Below, piece by piece: positions 36,901-44,302 of a stretch of DNA of 48,423 nt. Origin of the DNA: a virus. The first letter of the stretch is position 1. Every line of letters begins with the position of its first letter. The translations under genes were made by a program, and so were the position numbers. The notes below the pieces were generated by a model. It had not been told where the DNA came from and made no database searches. It worked only from the letters and a program-made list of their open reading frames with translations. Location of the stretch: positions 1-48,423 of the IMG/VR virus record IMGVR_UViG_3300047323_000213. One strand, written 5' to 3'.

Positions 36901-36919
36901 GCCCGGCCCCGCGCCGGGC
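36901..36919 (+). terminator. Hairpin after ssb
   Basis: GCCCGGC (36901-36907), loop CCCGC, GCCGGGC (36913-36919). No U-tract follows, so it is an RNA stabiliser or a weak pause rather than a full terminator. Confidence 0.4.
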
Positions 36920-36935
36920 ATCATCGAGCGAGAAC

Positions 36936-37289
36936 ATGAAACAGACGATCACGGTTGACTTGAAGTGGTTCCAGTTCAGCCAGAACAACAGCGGCGGCAG
37001 ATTCGTCGAAGACGACAATGTGTGCGAATACGTCTATATCCAGGCGCGCAACGCATCCGAAGCGATCGCGAAGGCTGAAACTTTTTGCGACAACAGCGAT
37101 TCGTGCGACTGCTGCGGCGATCGATGGTCGTTTTGGGTCAACGACAGCGACGGGACCGATGAGCCGACGCTCTACGGCGAGCCGATCCGTGAGGTAAAGA
37201 AAGACTGGTATCGCGAGAAGGCGAGGCTGCATCACTTCGACGGTCGCATTGAAACTGTGCTCTTTCGTGAAAAGGATACGGGCGCATGA
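36936..37289 (+). CDS. Hypothetical phage protein with CxCC segment
   Basis: The 117-aa protein starts MKQTITVDLKWFQFSQNNSG. It contains SCDCCGDRW near the middle and is acidic overall. Similar small proteins (DUF7296-like in style) occur in other phage early operons; function unknown. ATGA to the next gene. Confidence 0.6.
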   Translation: MKQTITVDLKWFQFSQNNSGGRFVEDDNVCEYVYIQARNASEAIAKAETFCDNSDSCDCCGDRWSFWVNDSDGTDEPTLYGEPIREVKKDWYREKARLHHFDGRIETVLFREKDTGA

Positions 37290-37387
37290 GCAAGCGCGAC
37301 ACATTCATCGCGGCGATGTACGCGCTCGCCGCGCACGACATACTCAGCGCGGCCGTGACCGCGTTCCTTCACGTAATCAGGGGATGA
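37286..37387 (+). CDS. Micro-protein
   Basis: The 33-aa ORF (MSKRDTFIAAMYALAAHDIL...) starts at ATG 37286 with a 4-bp overlap. Amphipathic helix-like. Function unknown. Confidence 0.5.
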   Translation: MSKRDTFIAAMYALAAHDILSAAVTAFLHVIRG

Positions 37388-37388
37388 A

Positions 37389-37613
37389 ATGACCGAACAA
37401 ACGAAGAACAGCGCCGAAGCAACGCTCGAACTGCGCGCGGCGCTGCACAAGCTGGAGCAAACGATGACGAGCGGCGTCACGAACCTGGCTGTGATGCTCT
37501 CGGGGGACGTGATCGATCTGGCGAACGACCTCAGGCTGATCATTCTCCACGAGCACAACGTCGATACCATGCGCCGCACGAAAATCGAAGAAAGTCGCGC
37601 CCAAACCGCTTGA
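37389..37613 (+). CDS. Small helical protein
   Basis: The 74-aa ORF starts MTEQTKNSAEATLELRAALH at 37389, with AGGGG upstream. Predicted coiled coil. Its TGA lies within a TTGACG promoter box. Function unknown. Confidence 0.58.
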   Translation: MTEQTKNSAEATLELRAALHKLEQTMTSGVTNLAVMLSGDVIDLANDLRLIILHEHNVDTMRRTKIEESRAQTA

Positions 37614-37638
37614 CGGTTCCGCACCTCGCGGGTATTCT
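37610..37638 (+). promoter_or_regulatory. Promoter upstream of the exonuclease gene
   Basis: TTGACG (37610-37615), 17-base spacer, TATTCT (37633-37638). Confidence 0.62.
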
Positions 37639-37658
37639 ATCAACGTGCTCAGAACGAA

Positions 37659-37683
37659 GGCGTCTTTAGAGGCGCCGTTTTTT
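37659..37683 (+). terminator. Leader terminator / possible attenuator
   Basis: GGCGTC (37659-37664), loop TTTAGA, GGCGCC (37671-37676), then GTTTTTT. It lies between the 37610 promoter and the GTG at 37715, so it either ends the upstream unit or attenuates the exonuclease unit. Confidence 0.68.
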
Positions 37684-37714
37684 GGCCCTACAACACTACC
37701 TCGGAGAGAGTAAA

Positions 37715-38530
37715 GTGAGCCAATTAGAGATTGTTGTCGACATCGAAACCGTGCCGGCGCAGAACCCGGAACTGATCGAAGAAATCCGCTCCGACCTGCG
37801 CGAGAACTTCAAAGCCCCGTCGGACATGACGAAAGAGCGCGCGTGCGCCGAACTCGGCATGAAAGACGCCGACCAGATCAAATTCACCTCGAAGGCGCGC
37901 GCGCTGGAAATGTGGGTCGAGCGCTTCCGCGATGAAAAGCTCGAAGAGACGGCGCAAGCCATGCTCGCCAAAACATCGTTCGACGGCGCGCAAGGGCAGA
38001 TCGCGGTGATCGGCTTCGCAATCGACGATCAGCCGGCGATGGCCTATCAAGTCGATTCGCTCGACGCCGCCGCAGAGAGCCGGCTTATCAGCGACTTTTT
38101 CACGACGCTCTCCGAACTCTACGCGCCCGCGCTCATGCGCAATCCGGTGTTCATCGGGCACAACCTCGCTGGCTTCGATCTGCCGTTCATCTACAAGCGC
38201 GCGGTGATTCTCGGCATCAAGCCGCCCGCGTTCATCCCGTTCGGCGCGGCGCCTTGGTCCGATCACATTTTCGACACGATGGTTCGATGGGATTCGCGCA
38301 ACAACATCTCGCTCGACAATCTGTGCAAAGCGCTCGGCATTGCGGGAAAGACCGAAGGCTTGTGCGGCGCTGACGTGTGGCCGCTGATCCAGCAAGGGCA
38401 GATTCAAGCCGTCGCGAACTACTGCATCGACGACGTTAATGCCACGCGCAACGCATACCGCCGCATGACGTTCAAGCCGATCGTCGAGCCGCAAGAATTC
38501 GCGCTCGAACTCGACACGATGCCGTTCTAA
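37715..38530 (+). CDS. PolB-like DEDDy 3'-5' exonuclease
   Basis: The 271-aa protein starts with GTG 37715 after GGAGAGA; the longer frame from 37682 has no ribosome site. Motif I is VVDIETVP (D9, E11), motif II is NPVFIGHNLAGFDLPF near the middle, and motif III is NYCIDDVNATRNAYRRM near the end. This matches the predicted PolB-related 3'-5' exonuclease family found in phages. It probably processes DNA ends for annealing by ERF, or proofreads host polymerase products. Confidence 0.88.
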   Translation: MSQLEIVVDIETVPAQNPELIEEIRSDLRENFKAPSDMTKERACAELGMKDADQIKFTSKARALEMWVERFRDEKLEETAQAMLAKTSFDGAQGQIAVIGFAIDDQPAMAYQVDSLDAAAESRLISDFFTTLSELYAPALMRNPVFIGHNLAGFDLPFIYKRAVILGIKPPAFIPFGAAPWSDHIFDTMVRWDSRNNISLDNLCKALGIAGKTEGLCGADVWPLIQQGQIQAVANYCIDDVNATRNAYRRMTFKPIVEPQEFALELDTMPF

Positions 38531-38542
38531 CCGAGAACCACA

Positions 38543-38656
38543 ATGCACACCGTCATCATCCCGCACCTGTCCGCATATACGGAGTATGCCCGCGTCGATG
38601 GCGGCGTGTGGTTTTTCCGACGAAGCGTATCGCTTTCGAAAATCGTCTGGTGCTGA
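38543..38656 (+). CDS. Micro-protein
   Basis: The 37-aa ORF (MHTVIIPHLSAYTEYARVDG...) starts at ATG 38543. Ribosome site weak. Beta-rich with a FFRRS segment. Gene call uncertain. Confidence 0.42.
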   Translation: MHTVIIPHLSAYTEYARVDGGVWFFRRSVSLSKIVWC

Positions 38657-38680
38657 CGATAAAACCATTAAGGAACTGAT

Positions 38681-38968
38681 ATGACCGAAACCAAACACAC
38701 GCCCATCGTCGATCGCTCGATTCATGGAAGCGGTCGCCAGAAAATTTATCGATTCCCGAACAATCTCGGCGCAAGCGCAGTTAAACACCAGCACAGCTAC
38801 GGGTATAGCAAAGGTTTGTGGGAACTTGCGGTGATCAAGTTTCATTCGGCCGACGATCTGGATTGGTCTATCGCGTATGACACACCAGTAACAGACGACG
38901 TGATCGGCTGGCTTGCCGAGCAAGAAATCGAAACTCTGCTCAATCAAATCGCCGACCTGACGGCATGA
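38681..38968 (+). CDS. Hypothetical protein
   Basis: The 95-aa ORF starts MTETKHTPIVDRSIHGSGRQ behind AAGGAA. Acidic C-terminal half ending in a helix. ATGA to the next gene. Function unknown. Confidence 0.6.
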   Translation: MTETKHTPIVDRSIHGSGRQKIYRFPNNLGASAVKHQHSYGYSKGLWELAVIKFHSADDLDWSIAYDTPVTDDVIGWLAEQEIETLLNQIADLTA

Positions 38969-39150
38969 ACGAGCAACACCGCGCGGAGGCATGGCAGCGC
39001 TTCCGCGATGCGGCAAAAGATGGGCGCCAAGGCTATTACGCAAAGGCCGGCGCGCTCGTCGAGAAGGTGAGGCAAGAGCACGGCGAGAAGGCCGCGCAGA
39101 TAGCCAGAAAGGAACTGAACGCGTATATCAGGAGTGACAGGAAACTGTGA
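38965..39150 (+). CDS. Small basic helical protein
   Basis: The 61-aa ORF starts MNEQHRAEAWQRFRDAAKDG at 38965. Helical and Lys/Arg-rich. It overlaps the VRR-NUC start as GTGA. It may bind nucleic acid. Confidence 0.58.
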   Translation: MNEQHRAEAWQRFRDAAKDGRQGYYAKAGALVEKVRQEHGEKAAQIARKELNAYIRSDRKL

Positions 39151-39542
39151 AGGAACCGAAAAACGGCGTCGAGCACGTTCCGAGCGAATCGACGGAACAG
39201 ATGATGTTCTTCAAGTGGGTTCGCGCCGCATTCCCGAAGTTGATCGCCTTCCATGTGCCGAATGGCGGGAAGCGATCGTTGCGCACGGCGGTTCGGCTGA
39301 AAAAAGAAGGCGTCGCCGCTGGCGTTCCCGACATCATCATCGGCAAGGCGTGCGGCATCTACTGCGGCATGTATATCGAACTGAAGCGCACGAAGGGCGG
39401 CGCACTGAGCGAGTCGCAAAAAGACATGATCCGCGAGCTGCGCGCCGAAGGGTATTACGTCGCCGTATGCCGCGGCTTTGACGAGGCGCGCGAGGAATTG
39501 ATCGGCTACCTGAACCTCGGGGAGCACCGCACGTATGGATGA
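39147..39542 (+). CDS. VRR-NUC domain nuclease
   Basis: The 131-aa protein starts with GTG 39147. A stand-alone VRR-NUC domain: an N-terminal Glu/Gln (ESTEQMMFFKW), GVPDIIIG in the middle and YIELKRTKG, the metal-binding E-x-K of the PD-(D/E)xK fold. Phage VRR-NUC proteins resolve branched DNA (Holliday-like) structures. It fits with NinB, which overlaps it by 8 bases. Confidence 0.92.
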   Translation: MKEPKNGVEHVPSESTEQMMFFKWVRAAFPKLIAFHVPNGGKRSLRTAVRLKKEGVAAGVPDIIIGKACGIYCGMYIELKRTKGGALSESQKDMIRELRAEGYYVAVCRGFDEAREELIGYLNLGEHRTYG

Positions 39543-39948
39543 ATGCGCCGTCATCATCAACGATCGCACGCGCGCACAAGCCGCCCGCGCCGTCGTCACC
39601 GCGCCCGATGGTTGGAGCGCCGTTATCAAGCCCGCGACGCGCTCATTGCAGCAAAACGCGCTTCTGCACGCGCTGTTCTCCGACCTGGCGAAGCAAGCCA
39701 AGTTTCACGGCCGCACGTTGAGCGCGGCGCAATGGAAGGTGCTCATGATCAGCGGGCACACGGTCGCAACGGGCGGCGGCGCTGACATCGTGCCGGGCAT
39801 CGAGGGCGAGTTCATCAACCTTCGCGAGTCGTCGGCCGGCATGTCGATCCGGCGCATGACGAGCTTGCTGGAATACGTCGTCGCGTATTGCGCCACAAAC
39901 AACATTCGCCTGCCCGCAGGCAAGGGATACGAGGAATATCAATCATGA
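39535..39948 (+). CDS. ninB: NinB-like recombination protein
   Basis: The 137-aa protein has the NinB pattern: 'PATRSLQQNALLHALFSDLA' and 'AQWKVLMISGHTVATGG' followed by 'LRESSAGMSIRRMTSLLEYV'. NinB binds ssDNA and assists recombination mediated by annealing proteins. It lies in the usual nin-region position after a nuclease. Confidence 0.9.
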   Translation: MDECAVIINDRTRAQAARAVVTAPDGWSAVIKPATRSLQQNALLHALFSDLAKQAKFHGRTLSAAQWKVLMISGHTVATGGGADIVPGIEGEFINLRESSAGMSIRRMTSLLEYVVAYCATNNIRLPAGKGYEEYQS

Positions 39949-40352
39949 CCGTCGCAATCGAAAACCGCAGCGCCACCTACCGTCGAATCCTCGCGCTGCT
40001 CGTCGAGCACGGCCCGAAAACGAAGGCGCAGATTGCCGAAGCGCTCGGCATCGGAGAAACGACGGCGCGCACTGCAATGAACCTCGCTGCGCGCGACGGG
40101 CGAATCTACGCCTCTGACTGGATCGTGCCGATGCGCGGTCATCCGGCGAAGCTGTATTCGTTTGGCCAGGGCGAGACGCCGCCAATGCCGAAATGGAACG
40201 CACACGGCCCGCTCCCGAAGCGCGACGAGCGCCACGAGGAAGAGACGGAAATTGCGCGCGCCAAAGCGCTAACCGAAGAGACGTTGCGGCGCGCTCGATC
40301 GCTCGTCGGCCGCGAGTTCAATCCGTTCGCTTCGCTGATGATGCAGGTATAA
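39945..40352 (+). CDS. Winged-helix DNA-binding protein
   Basis: The 135-aa protein starts MTVAIENRSATYRRILALLV at ATG 39945 (ATGA overlap). Residues about 12-60 form a winged helix (GPKTKAQIAEALGIGETTAR with 'GRIYASDW'). The C-terminal part is charged helices. A transcription regulator of the early or late genes is likely. Confidence 0.72.
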   Translation: MTVAIENRSATYRRILALLVEHGPKTKAQIAEALGIGETTARTAMNLAARDGRIYASDWIVPMRGHPAKLYSFGQGETPPMPKWNAHGPLPKRDERHEEETEIARAKALTEETLRRARSLVGREFNPFASLMMQV

Positions 40353-40367
40353 AAATTCGCGCACCAA

Positions 40368-40402
40368 TACTACCTTTCTGAGATGTTTTGGGGTAGCATC
40401 TC
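40368..40402 (+). promoter_or_regulatory. Promoter of the C5-methyltransferase gene, TACTACC type
   Basis: TACTACC (40368-40374) overlaps the -35 TACCTT (40371-40376); 17-base spacer; -10 TAGCAT (40394-40399). GGTAGCA (40392-40398) is an imperfect inverted partner of TACTACC, and GAGATG (40380-40385) pairs with CATCTC (40397-40402). Confidence 0.62.
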
Positions 40403-40420
40403 GACATCATCGGAGAGGCC

Positions 40421-41359
40421 ATGCCCGCCTATTACAACGAGATTGACCCATACGCCGCGCAGTGGTTGCGCAACCTTATAGAAGCCGGGCATATCGCGCC
40501 CGGCGATGTAGACGAACGGAGCATTGAGGATGTCAGACCTAACGACCTGCGCGGATATACCCAATGTCACTTCTTCGCTGGAATCGGCGTCTGGAGCTAC
40601 GCGCTTCGACGCGCCGGATTCGGTGATGACCGACCTGTTTGGACCGGTTCCTGTCCGTGCCAACCTTTCAGCCAGGCAGGCGAAGGAACTGGGTTTGATG
40701 ACGAGCGGCACCTTTGGCCCGCATTTTTCCACCTCATTAGCCAGTGCCGCCCTCCAGTCGTCTTTGGAGAGCAGGTTGCGAGCAAGGATGCAGAGCCTTG
40801 GATCGACCTTGTACAAACTGACTTGGAAGGCGTGGGATACCGGGTCGGGGCGGTCCCGTTCCCGTCTGCGGGCGTCGGCGCTCCGCACATCAGAGACCGC
40901 CTGTACTGGATGGCCGACGCCGGTACGGAACGACGGAACCGGGTCGACGCACTGCTACGGCCGAAAGCTCGAGGATGGAAGCCGGGAGATATTTTGGAAG
41001 CTACCGGGCGCAGCGAAGCTCGCGGGATGGCCGACACCAAGGGCGGCAGACGGCGAGAAGAACGTTCGGACGCTCGACGGGGCGACGAGGGAGATAGAGC
41101 GGAAGGGATCGCCTCAAGACTTGTCGATGGGAGCTGCGATAGCGGGGCCGGCCCGACTAACGGCTTCTGGCGTGATGCTGACTGGCTCGGGTGCCGAGAC
41201 GGAAAGTTCCGGCCAGTTGAACCCGGCACATTCCCGCTGGCTAATGGGGCTTCCGCCAGAGTGGGACGCCTGCGCGCCTACGGCAATGCCATCAACGGGG
41301 AAGCGGCGTGCATCTTCGTAGAATGCGCAAAAAATTTGTCCGCTAATACTACCTTTTAG
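40421..41359 (+). CDS. DNA cytosine-C5 methyltransferase
   Basis: The 312-aa enzyme starts [20 protein letters not shown] after CGGAGAGG. Motif I FFAGIG (51-56) binds AdoMet. Motif [11 protein letters not shown] has catalytic C80. Motif VI reads EQV (117-119), a common phage variant of ENV. Motif VIII is IRDRLYW (157-163), and motif X is near [10 protein letters not shown]. It methylates carbon 5 of cytosine, probably to evade host restriction. The part after motif VIII is very Arg/Gly-rich because it is overprinted by another long ORF (40530-41321). Confidence 0.92.
   Translation: MPAYYNEIDPYAAQWLRNLIEAGHIAPGDVDERSIEDVRPNDLRGYTQCHFFAGIGVWSYALRRAGFGDDRPVWTGSCPCQPFSQAGEGTGFDDERHLWPAFFHLISQCRPPVVFGEQVASKDAEPWIDLVQTDLEGVGYRVGAVPFPSAGVGAPHIRDRLYWMADAGTERRNRVDALLRPKARGWKPGDILEATGRSEARGMADTKGGRRREERSDARRGDEGDRAEGIASRLVDGSCDSGAGPTNGFWRDADWLGCRDGKFRPVEPGTFPLANGASARVGRLRAYGNAINGEAACIFVECAKNLSANTTF
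40530..41321 (+). CDS. Overprinted ORF inside the methyltransferase gene ('WLMG' protein)
   Basis: A 263-aa frame lies wholly within the C5-methyltransferase gene in another frame. It reads [20 protein letters not shown], then '[19 protein letters not shown]', '[16 protein letters not shown]', two GWPTP units (TGGCC-G repeats that read MADA/MADT in the other frame), and ends '[19 protein letters not shown]'. Proteins with these blocks are common in phages beside or within cytosine methyltransferase genes, function unknown. The conservation of both frames argues for true dual coding. Confidence 0.62.
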   Translation: MSDLTTCADIPNVTSSLESASGATRFDAPDSVMTDLFGPVPVRANLSARQAKELGLMTSGTFGPHFSTSLASAALQSSLESRLRARMQSLGSTLYKLTWKAWDTGSGRSRSRLRASALRTSETACTGWPTPVRNDGTGSTHCYGRKLEDGSREIFWKLPGAAKLAGWPTPRAADGEKNVRTLDGATREIERKGSPQDLSMGAAIAGPARLTASGVMLTGSGAETESSGQLNPAHSRWLMGLPPEWDACAPTAMPSTGKRRASS

Positions 41360-41378
41360 CGATGAAACACGGTAAGAT
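41347..41378 (+). promoter_or_regulatory. Promoter, TACTACC type
   Basis: TACTACC (41347-41353) overlaps -35 TACCTT (41350-41355); 17-base spacer; TAAGAT (41373-41378). It overlaps the end of the methyltransferase gene and serves the gene at 41400. Confidence 0.62.
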
Positions 41379-41399
41379 GGCTCACATGGAGGTAGCAGT

Positions 41400-41735
41400 T
41401 TGAGCAAGTATGTTCCGGCAGCAGAGCGCGATTACATGGCCCGCGTCGCGCGCCGCGGCTGCGCAGTATGCAGGCGACTCGGGTTCGATGTCGACGACAT
41501 GCAGGCGATAGTTCACCACCAGGCATACGGGCGCGGCGGCTGGAAACGCTCATCGAACTACCGAACGATCGGCGTGTGCCTGATTCATCACGTCGACCCG
41601 GACCAAGGGATTCACGGCATCAACAACGCCGAAGCATACGAAGCGCATTTCGGCTTCAGCGAGCAGGACTTAATAGAAGAAACGCAGCGCGCGCTAGAAC
41701 AGCACGTGCCGGCCAACGAGAGGATTTATCAGTGA
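41400..41735 (+). CDS. HNH/Ref-like nuclease-fold protein
   Basis: The 111-aa protein starts with TTG 41400, seven bases after GGAGG. It has CAVCRRLG near residue 21, IVHHQAYGRGGW in the middle and VCLIHHVDPDQGIHG, the Cys/His arrangement of HNH-fold proteins such as P1 Ref (a RecA-dependent nuclease). It probably acts in recombination or repair. Followed by a GTGA-coupled gene. Confidence 0.75.
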   Translation: MSKYVPAAERDYMARVARRGCAVCRRLGFDVDDMQAIVHHQAYGRGGWKRSSNYRTIGVCLIHHVDPDQGIHGINNAEAYEAHFGFSEQDLIEETQRALEQHVPANERIYQ

Positions 41736-42136
41736 AATCGATCAGCACCACAGAGATATTGGATTTCATGCAAGAGGGCAAGGGCTACTCCCGCGCCTCT
41801 TTCTACAACGCCTTTCCTGAGGTCGAGCCGCGCCTCATCAACGACGCGCTCCTGCTGCTCACGACGCGCGGCGAGGTGTGGAACGGCAACATGACGACAT
41901 ACGTCAAGTTCGCCCCGAAGGTCGAGCGCAAGGGCGCGGAGCCGATTATCTGCCCGTCGCACAACTGGGGCAATCTGAGCGGCTACGACGCCGGCCTGCG
42001 CGGGTTCCGTCGCACGGCAGAGGCCACGCGCGGCGAGGGCTACAAGGCGCCGGAGTTCGGCGGTAATGCGATGACCGGGCGCGCGGGCAGCGAAGGGTTT
42101 GCCGGGCGCGCGATGGGCTTCCGGGTGATGAAATGA
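41732..42136 (+). CDS. Hypothetical protein
   Basis: The 134-aa protein starts with GTG 41732 (KSISTTEILDFMQEGKGYSR follows). The N-terminal ~60 residues look like a winged-helix (SRASFYNAFPEVEPRLIND). The C-terminal half is Gly-rich (FGGNAMTGRAGSEGFAGRAM). Function unknown; may be regulatory. Confidence 0.6.
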   Translation: MKSISTTEILDFMQEGKGYSRASFYNAFPEVEPRLINDALLLLTTRGEVWNGNMTTYVKFAPKVERKGAEPIICPSHNWGNLSGYDAGLRGFRRTAEATRGEGYKAPEFGGNAMTGRAGSEGFAGRAMGFRVMK

Positions 42137-42384
42137 ATATCTACCGACACAAATTCATCGCGGCATGTCCCGCGAACGGCGCGCAGATCGCCTACGAGCT
42201 CACGATCGAAACCGACAAGATGATCCGCGTCGAGCACATCACGACGGCGGCGGCGCTTCGCAAGTCGGGGTATCACGAGGACATCGCAGACGACTTTGCG
42301 CAGCGCTTCGGCGGGCGGCAGACCATGAAAGCGCATCACCACGGCGTCGACATCGAAACCCATCGCGGAGGATTTTCTCAATGA
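42133..42384 (+). CDS. Hypothetical protein
   Basis: The 83-aa protein starts MNIYRHKFIAACPANGAQIA at 42133. It contains His-rich KAHHHGVDIETH near the C-terminus. ATGA overlaps on both sides. Function unknown. Confidence 0.6.
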   Translation: MNIYRHKFIAACPANGAQIAYELTIETDKMIRVEHITTAAALRKSGYHEDIADDFAQRFGGRQTMKAHHHGVDIETHRGGFSQ

Positions 42385-42617
42385 GCGCGGTCCAAATCGT
42401 TGTGCGCCAGTGGGATCAAAAACCAGACGGGCTGGCTGCAAAGGTGCGAGGCCTACGGAAAGACCGAGGTTTGACGCAGCAAGAATTGGCCGATGAGGTG
42501 GGCTTGTCTGTCAAGACGATCCAAAGCATCGAACTCCGCGTGTACTCACCGTGCTGGGAGAACTTCATCAAGATCGCGAAGTTCTTTAGCGTATCCCTCG
42601 ATTGGTTGGCGGAATGA
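42381..42617 (+). CDS. Xre-family HTH regulator
   Basis: The 78-aa protein starts MSAVQIVVRQWDQKPDGLAA. Residues about 20-72 are an Xre/Cro-type HTH (LRKDRGLTQQELADEVGLSV then 'KTIQSIEL'), ending 'FFSVSLDWLAE'. It is second-to-last in the early operon, so it may switch early to late expression or hold a Cro-like role. Confidence 0.82.
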   Translation: MSAVQIVVRQWDQKPDGLAAKVRGLRKDRGLTQQELADEVGLSVKTIQSIELRVYSPCWENFIKIAKFFSVSLDWLAE

Positions 42618-43378
42618 TCCACTATCACGGATTGCCAATCACCCCGGCGACTGCCGCCGTCGCCGCGATCTCAGGAGGGCATGCGTTCGTCTCGTTCCGC
42701 CATCCTGGGCAACTCGGAATAGCGATAGACTGCGCATCGACATTCGCGGTGGACAACGGCGCCTTTAGCGCATGGCGCAGCGGACACCCGATCACCGATT
42801 GGCGCCCGTTTTACGAATGGGTCGCGGAGTTGCACCGCTACCCGGCGTTCGATTTTGCTGTGATTCCCGATGTCATTGACGGCGATGAGCAAGCAAACGA
42901 CGCGCTGCTCGAAGAGTGGCCCTGGCGCGAAAATGCGCCCTGGGTTGGCGCTCCGGTGTGGCATTTGCATGAAAGCCTTGAGCGCCTCGAACGCTTGGCT
43001 TTTTCCTGGCCGCGAATCGCCCTCGGCAGCTCTGGCGAATTCGCTACGGTCGGCAACACCGCATGGTATGCGCGCATGGCCGAAGCGATGAACATACTGT
43101 GCGATAAGAGCGGGCGCCCAATCTGTAAGATTCACGGCTTGCGAATGCTCGATCCAGACGTTTTTACGCGGTTTCCATTTGCCAGCGCAGACAGCACAAA
43201 CATCGGGCAGAACATCGGCATCGACAGCAAATGGCGCGGCCCGTACACGCCGGCCAGCAAAGAGGCGCGGGCGCGAGTGATGCGCGAGCGGATTGAGGCG
43301 CACCAATCGCCGATGTTCTGGCATCGCGAGGCAGCACCGATTCAGGTCGAATTCGATCTAGAAGCGTGCGCCATTTAA
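42614..43378 (+). CDS. TGT/DpdA-like base-exchange enzyme
   Basis: The 254-aa protein starts MIHYHGLPITPATAAVAAIS at ATG 42614. Its motif series follows the tRNA-guanine transglycosylase barrel: VDNGAF (46-51, cf. DSGGF), IPDVIDGDEQAND (84-96), VWHLHE, IALGSSG (135-141), KIHGLRML (172-179), and ASADSTN (190-196). Phage relatives (DpdA types) exchange guanine in DNA for 7-deazaguanines to resist restriction. No preQ0 genes are in the window, so the host would have to supply the base. It is last in the early operon, before terminator 43405-43429. The DNA-modifying role is inferred. Confidence 0.62.
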   Translation: MIHYHGLPITPATAAVAAISGGHAFVSFRHPGQLGIAIDCASTFAVDNGAFSAWRSGHPITDWRPFYEWVAELHRYPAFDFAVIPDVIDGDEQANDALLEEWPWRENAPWVGAPVWHLHESLERLERLAFSWPRIALGSSGEFATVGNTAWYARMAEAMNILCDKSGRPICKIHGLRMLDPDVFTRFPFASADSTNIGQNIGIDSKWRGPYTPASKEARARVMRERIEAHQSPMFWHREAAPIQVEFDLEACAI

Positions 43379-43404
43379 CATAACGGACATGATCAACTTT
43401 TCGG

Positions 43405-43429
43405 AGCGCGCTTAACCGGCGCGCTTTTC
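43405..43429 (+). terminator. Terminator of the early operon
   Basis: AGCGCGC (43405-43411), loop TTAACCG, GCGCGCT (43419-43425), then TTTTC. It separates the early operon from the convergent rep gene. Confidence 0.8.
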
Positions 43430-43450
43430 AACAGGGTTGCGCACTGTTTC

Positions 43451-43459
43451 TGTGGATAA
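43451..43459 (-). other. DnaA box
   Basis: TGTGGATAA is the exact complement of the consensus TTATCCACA. It lies immediately downstream of the rep stop codon. Confidence 0.55.
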
Positions 43460-43460
43460 C

Positions 43461-44216
43461 TCAAAACGCGAGCGTACCTTGCGGGTCGGGTTCGAACTCG
43501 AAACGCAAGGCGGTCACTTTTCGGCCTGATTTGATCGGCGACCATTTTACGATCATGCCGTTCTTTTCCCGTAACTCCTTCACGGCCGGCTCGATGACGC
43601 GCTCGCGCAGCGCCTTGAAGTTCGCCCGGTACGTCGGGCTTGCATCCATTGCGTCTTGAAACTCCTCGATGGTCGGCGAGTATCGACCGGCGCCTTGCCA
43701 GGATTTGAGACATTCGAACAGGCGCCACGAATAGACCGACCTGAGCGCCGCAGCGTGCCGCAACTTGTACGTCGTGAACTCTTTGCGCAAGCCGAACAGA
43801 AACGGCACGATGTCGGGATGCCAGCGCACCTCTACCGTGCCTTCGCCCTTGGCGTACTTTCCCGTTATGACCCAACTGCGAACCTCGCGCACGGTGCCGC
43901 GGCGCCCTGGCCGCTCGACAACGAGTTTCGGCTTTTGAAGCTCTTCCGCGCCCGCCTGCAACTGCTGATAGGCGGCGTCGAGCGTGATGCCGAACGTCTC
44001 CGAATACTCCATTGCAGACAGTTTTACGGTCTGCATCTGCTGATCCATCAGCCCTCGGGCGTCGGTGCTGTCGGTCTTTGCGAGCGCGGCAGCGATGAAT
44101 CGCTTTTCTGGCAGCGTCAGACCGTGAGCGGATCGTGTGACGGCGTTCGCCATCGTCACGTTTCGGTCGGCGATCGCGGTTTGGCTGTTGGGTTTTGCTG
44201 AAAGCGTCGGAGTCAT
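43461..44216 (-). CDS. rep: Plasmid-type replication initiator, Rep_3 superfamily
   Basis: The 251-aa protein has the two-winged-helix layout of Rep_3 initiators (as in RepE, pi, RepA families): N-terminal GLTLPEKRFIAAALAK (32-47), central EFTTYKLRHAAALRSVYSWR, then 'LFECLKSW', and the C-terminal 'LRERVIEPAVKELREKN'. It binds iterons, opens the origin and recruits helicase. The start ATG 44216-44214 lies inside an iteron copy, suggesting autorepression. No ribosome site is strong. It lies beside an iteron origin and par genes, indicating maintenance as a plasmid. Confidence 0.9.
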   Translation of the reverse strand: MTPTLSAKPNSQTAIADRNVTMANAVTRSAHGLTLPEKRFIAAALAKTDSTDARGLMDQQMQTVKLSAMEYSETFGITLDAAYQQLQAGAEELQKPKLVVERPGRRGTVREVRSWVITGKYAKGEGTVEVRWHPDIVPFLFGLRKEFTTYKLRHAAALRSVYSWRLFECLKSWQGAGRYSPTIEEFQDAMDASPTYRANFKALRERVIEPAVKELREKNGMIVKWSPIKSGRKVTALRFEFEPDPQGTLAF

Positions 44217-44302
44217 TGGAACAGTAGCTCGGTTATTGGAACGACTCTACCATTCTGTGCCAATTGGTGGCAATGGCGACGCGCTCACCAATAGCGCGCG
44301 CC

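Noticed and set aside
37724-39043. Minus-strand ORF of 439 codons opposite the exonuclease
   Set aside because: It spans several plus-strand genes with ribosome sites and overlaps, and its composition is typical of a shadow frame.
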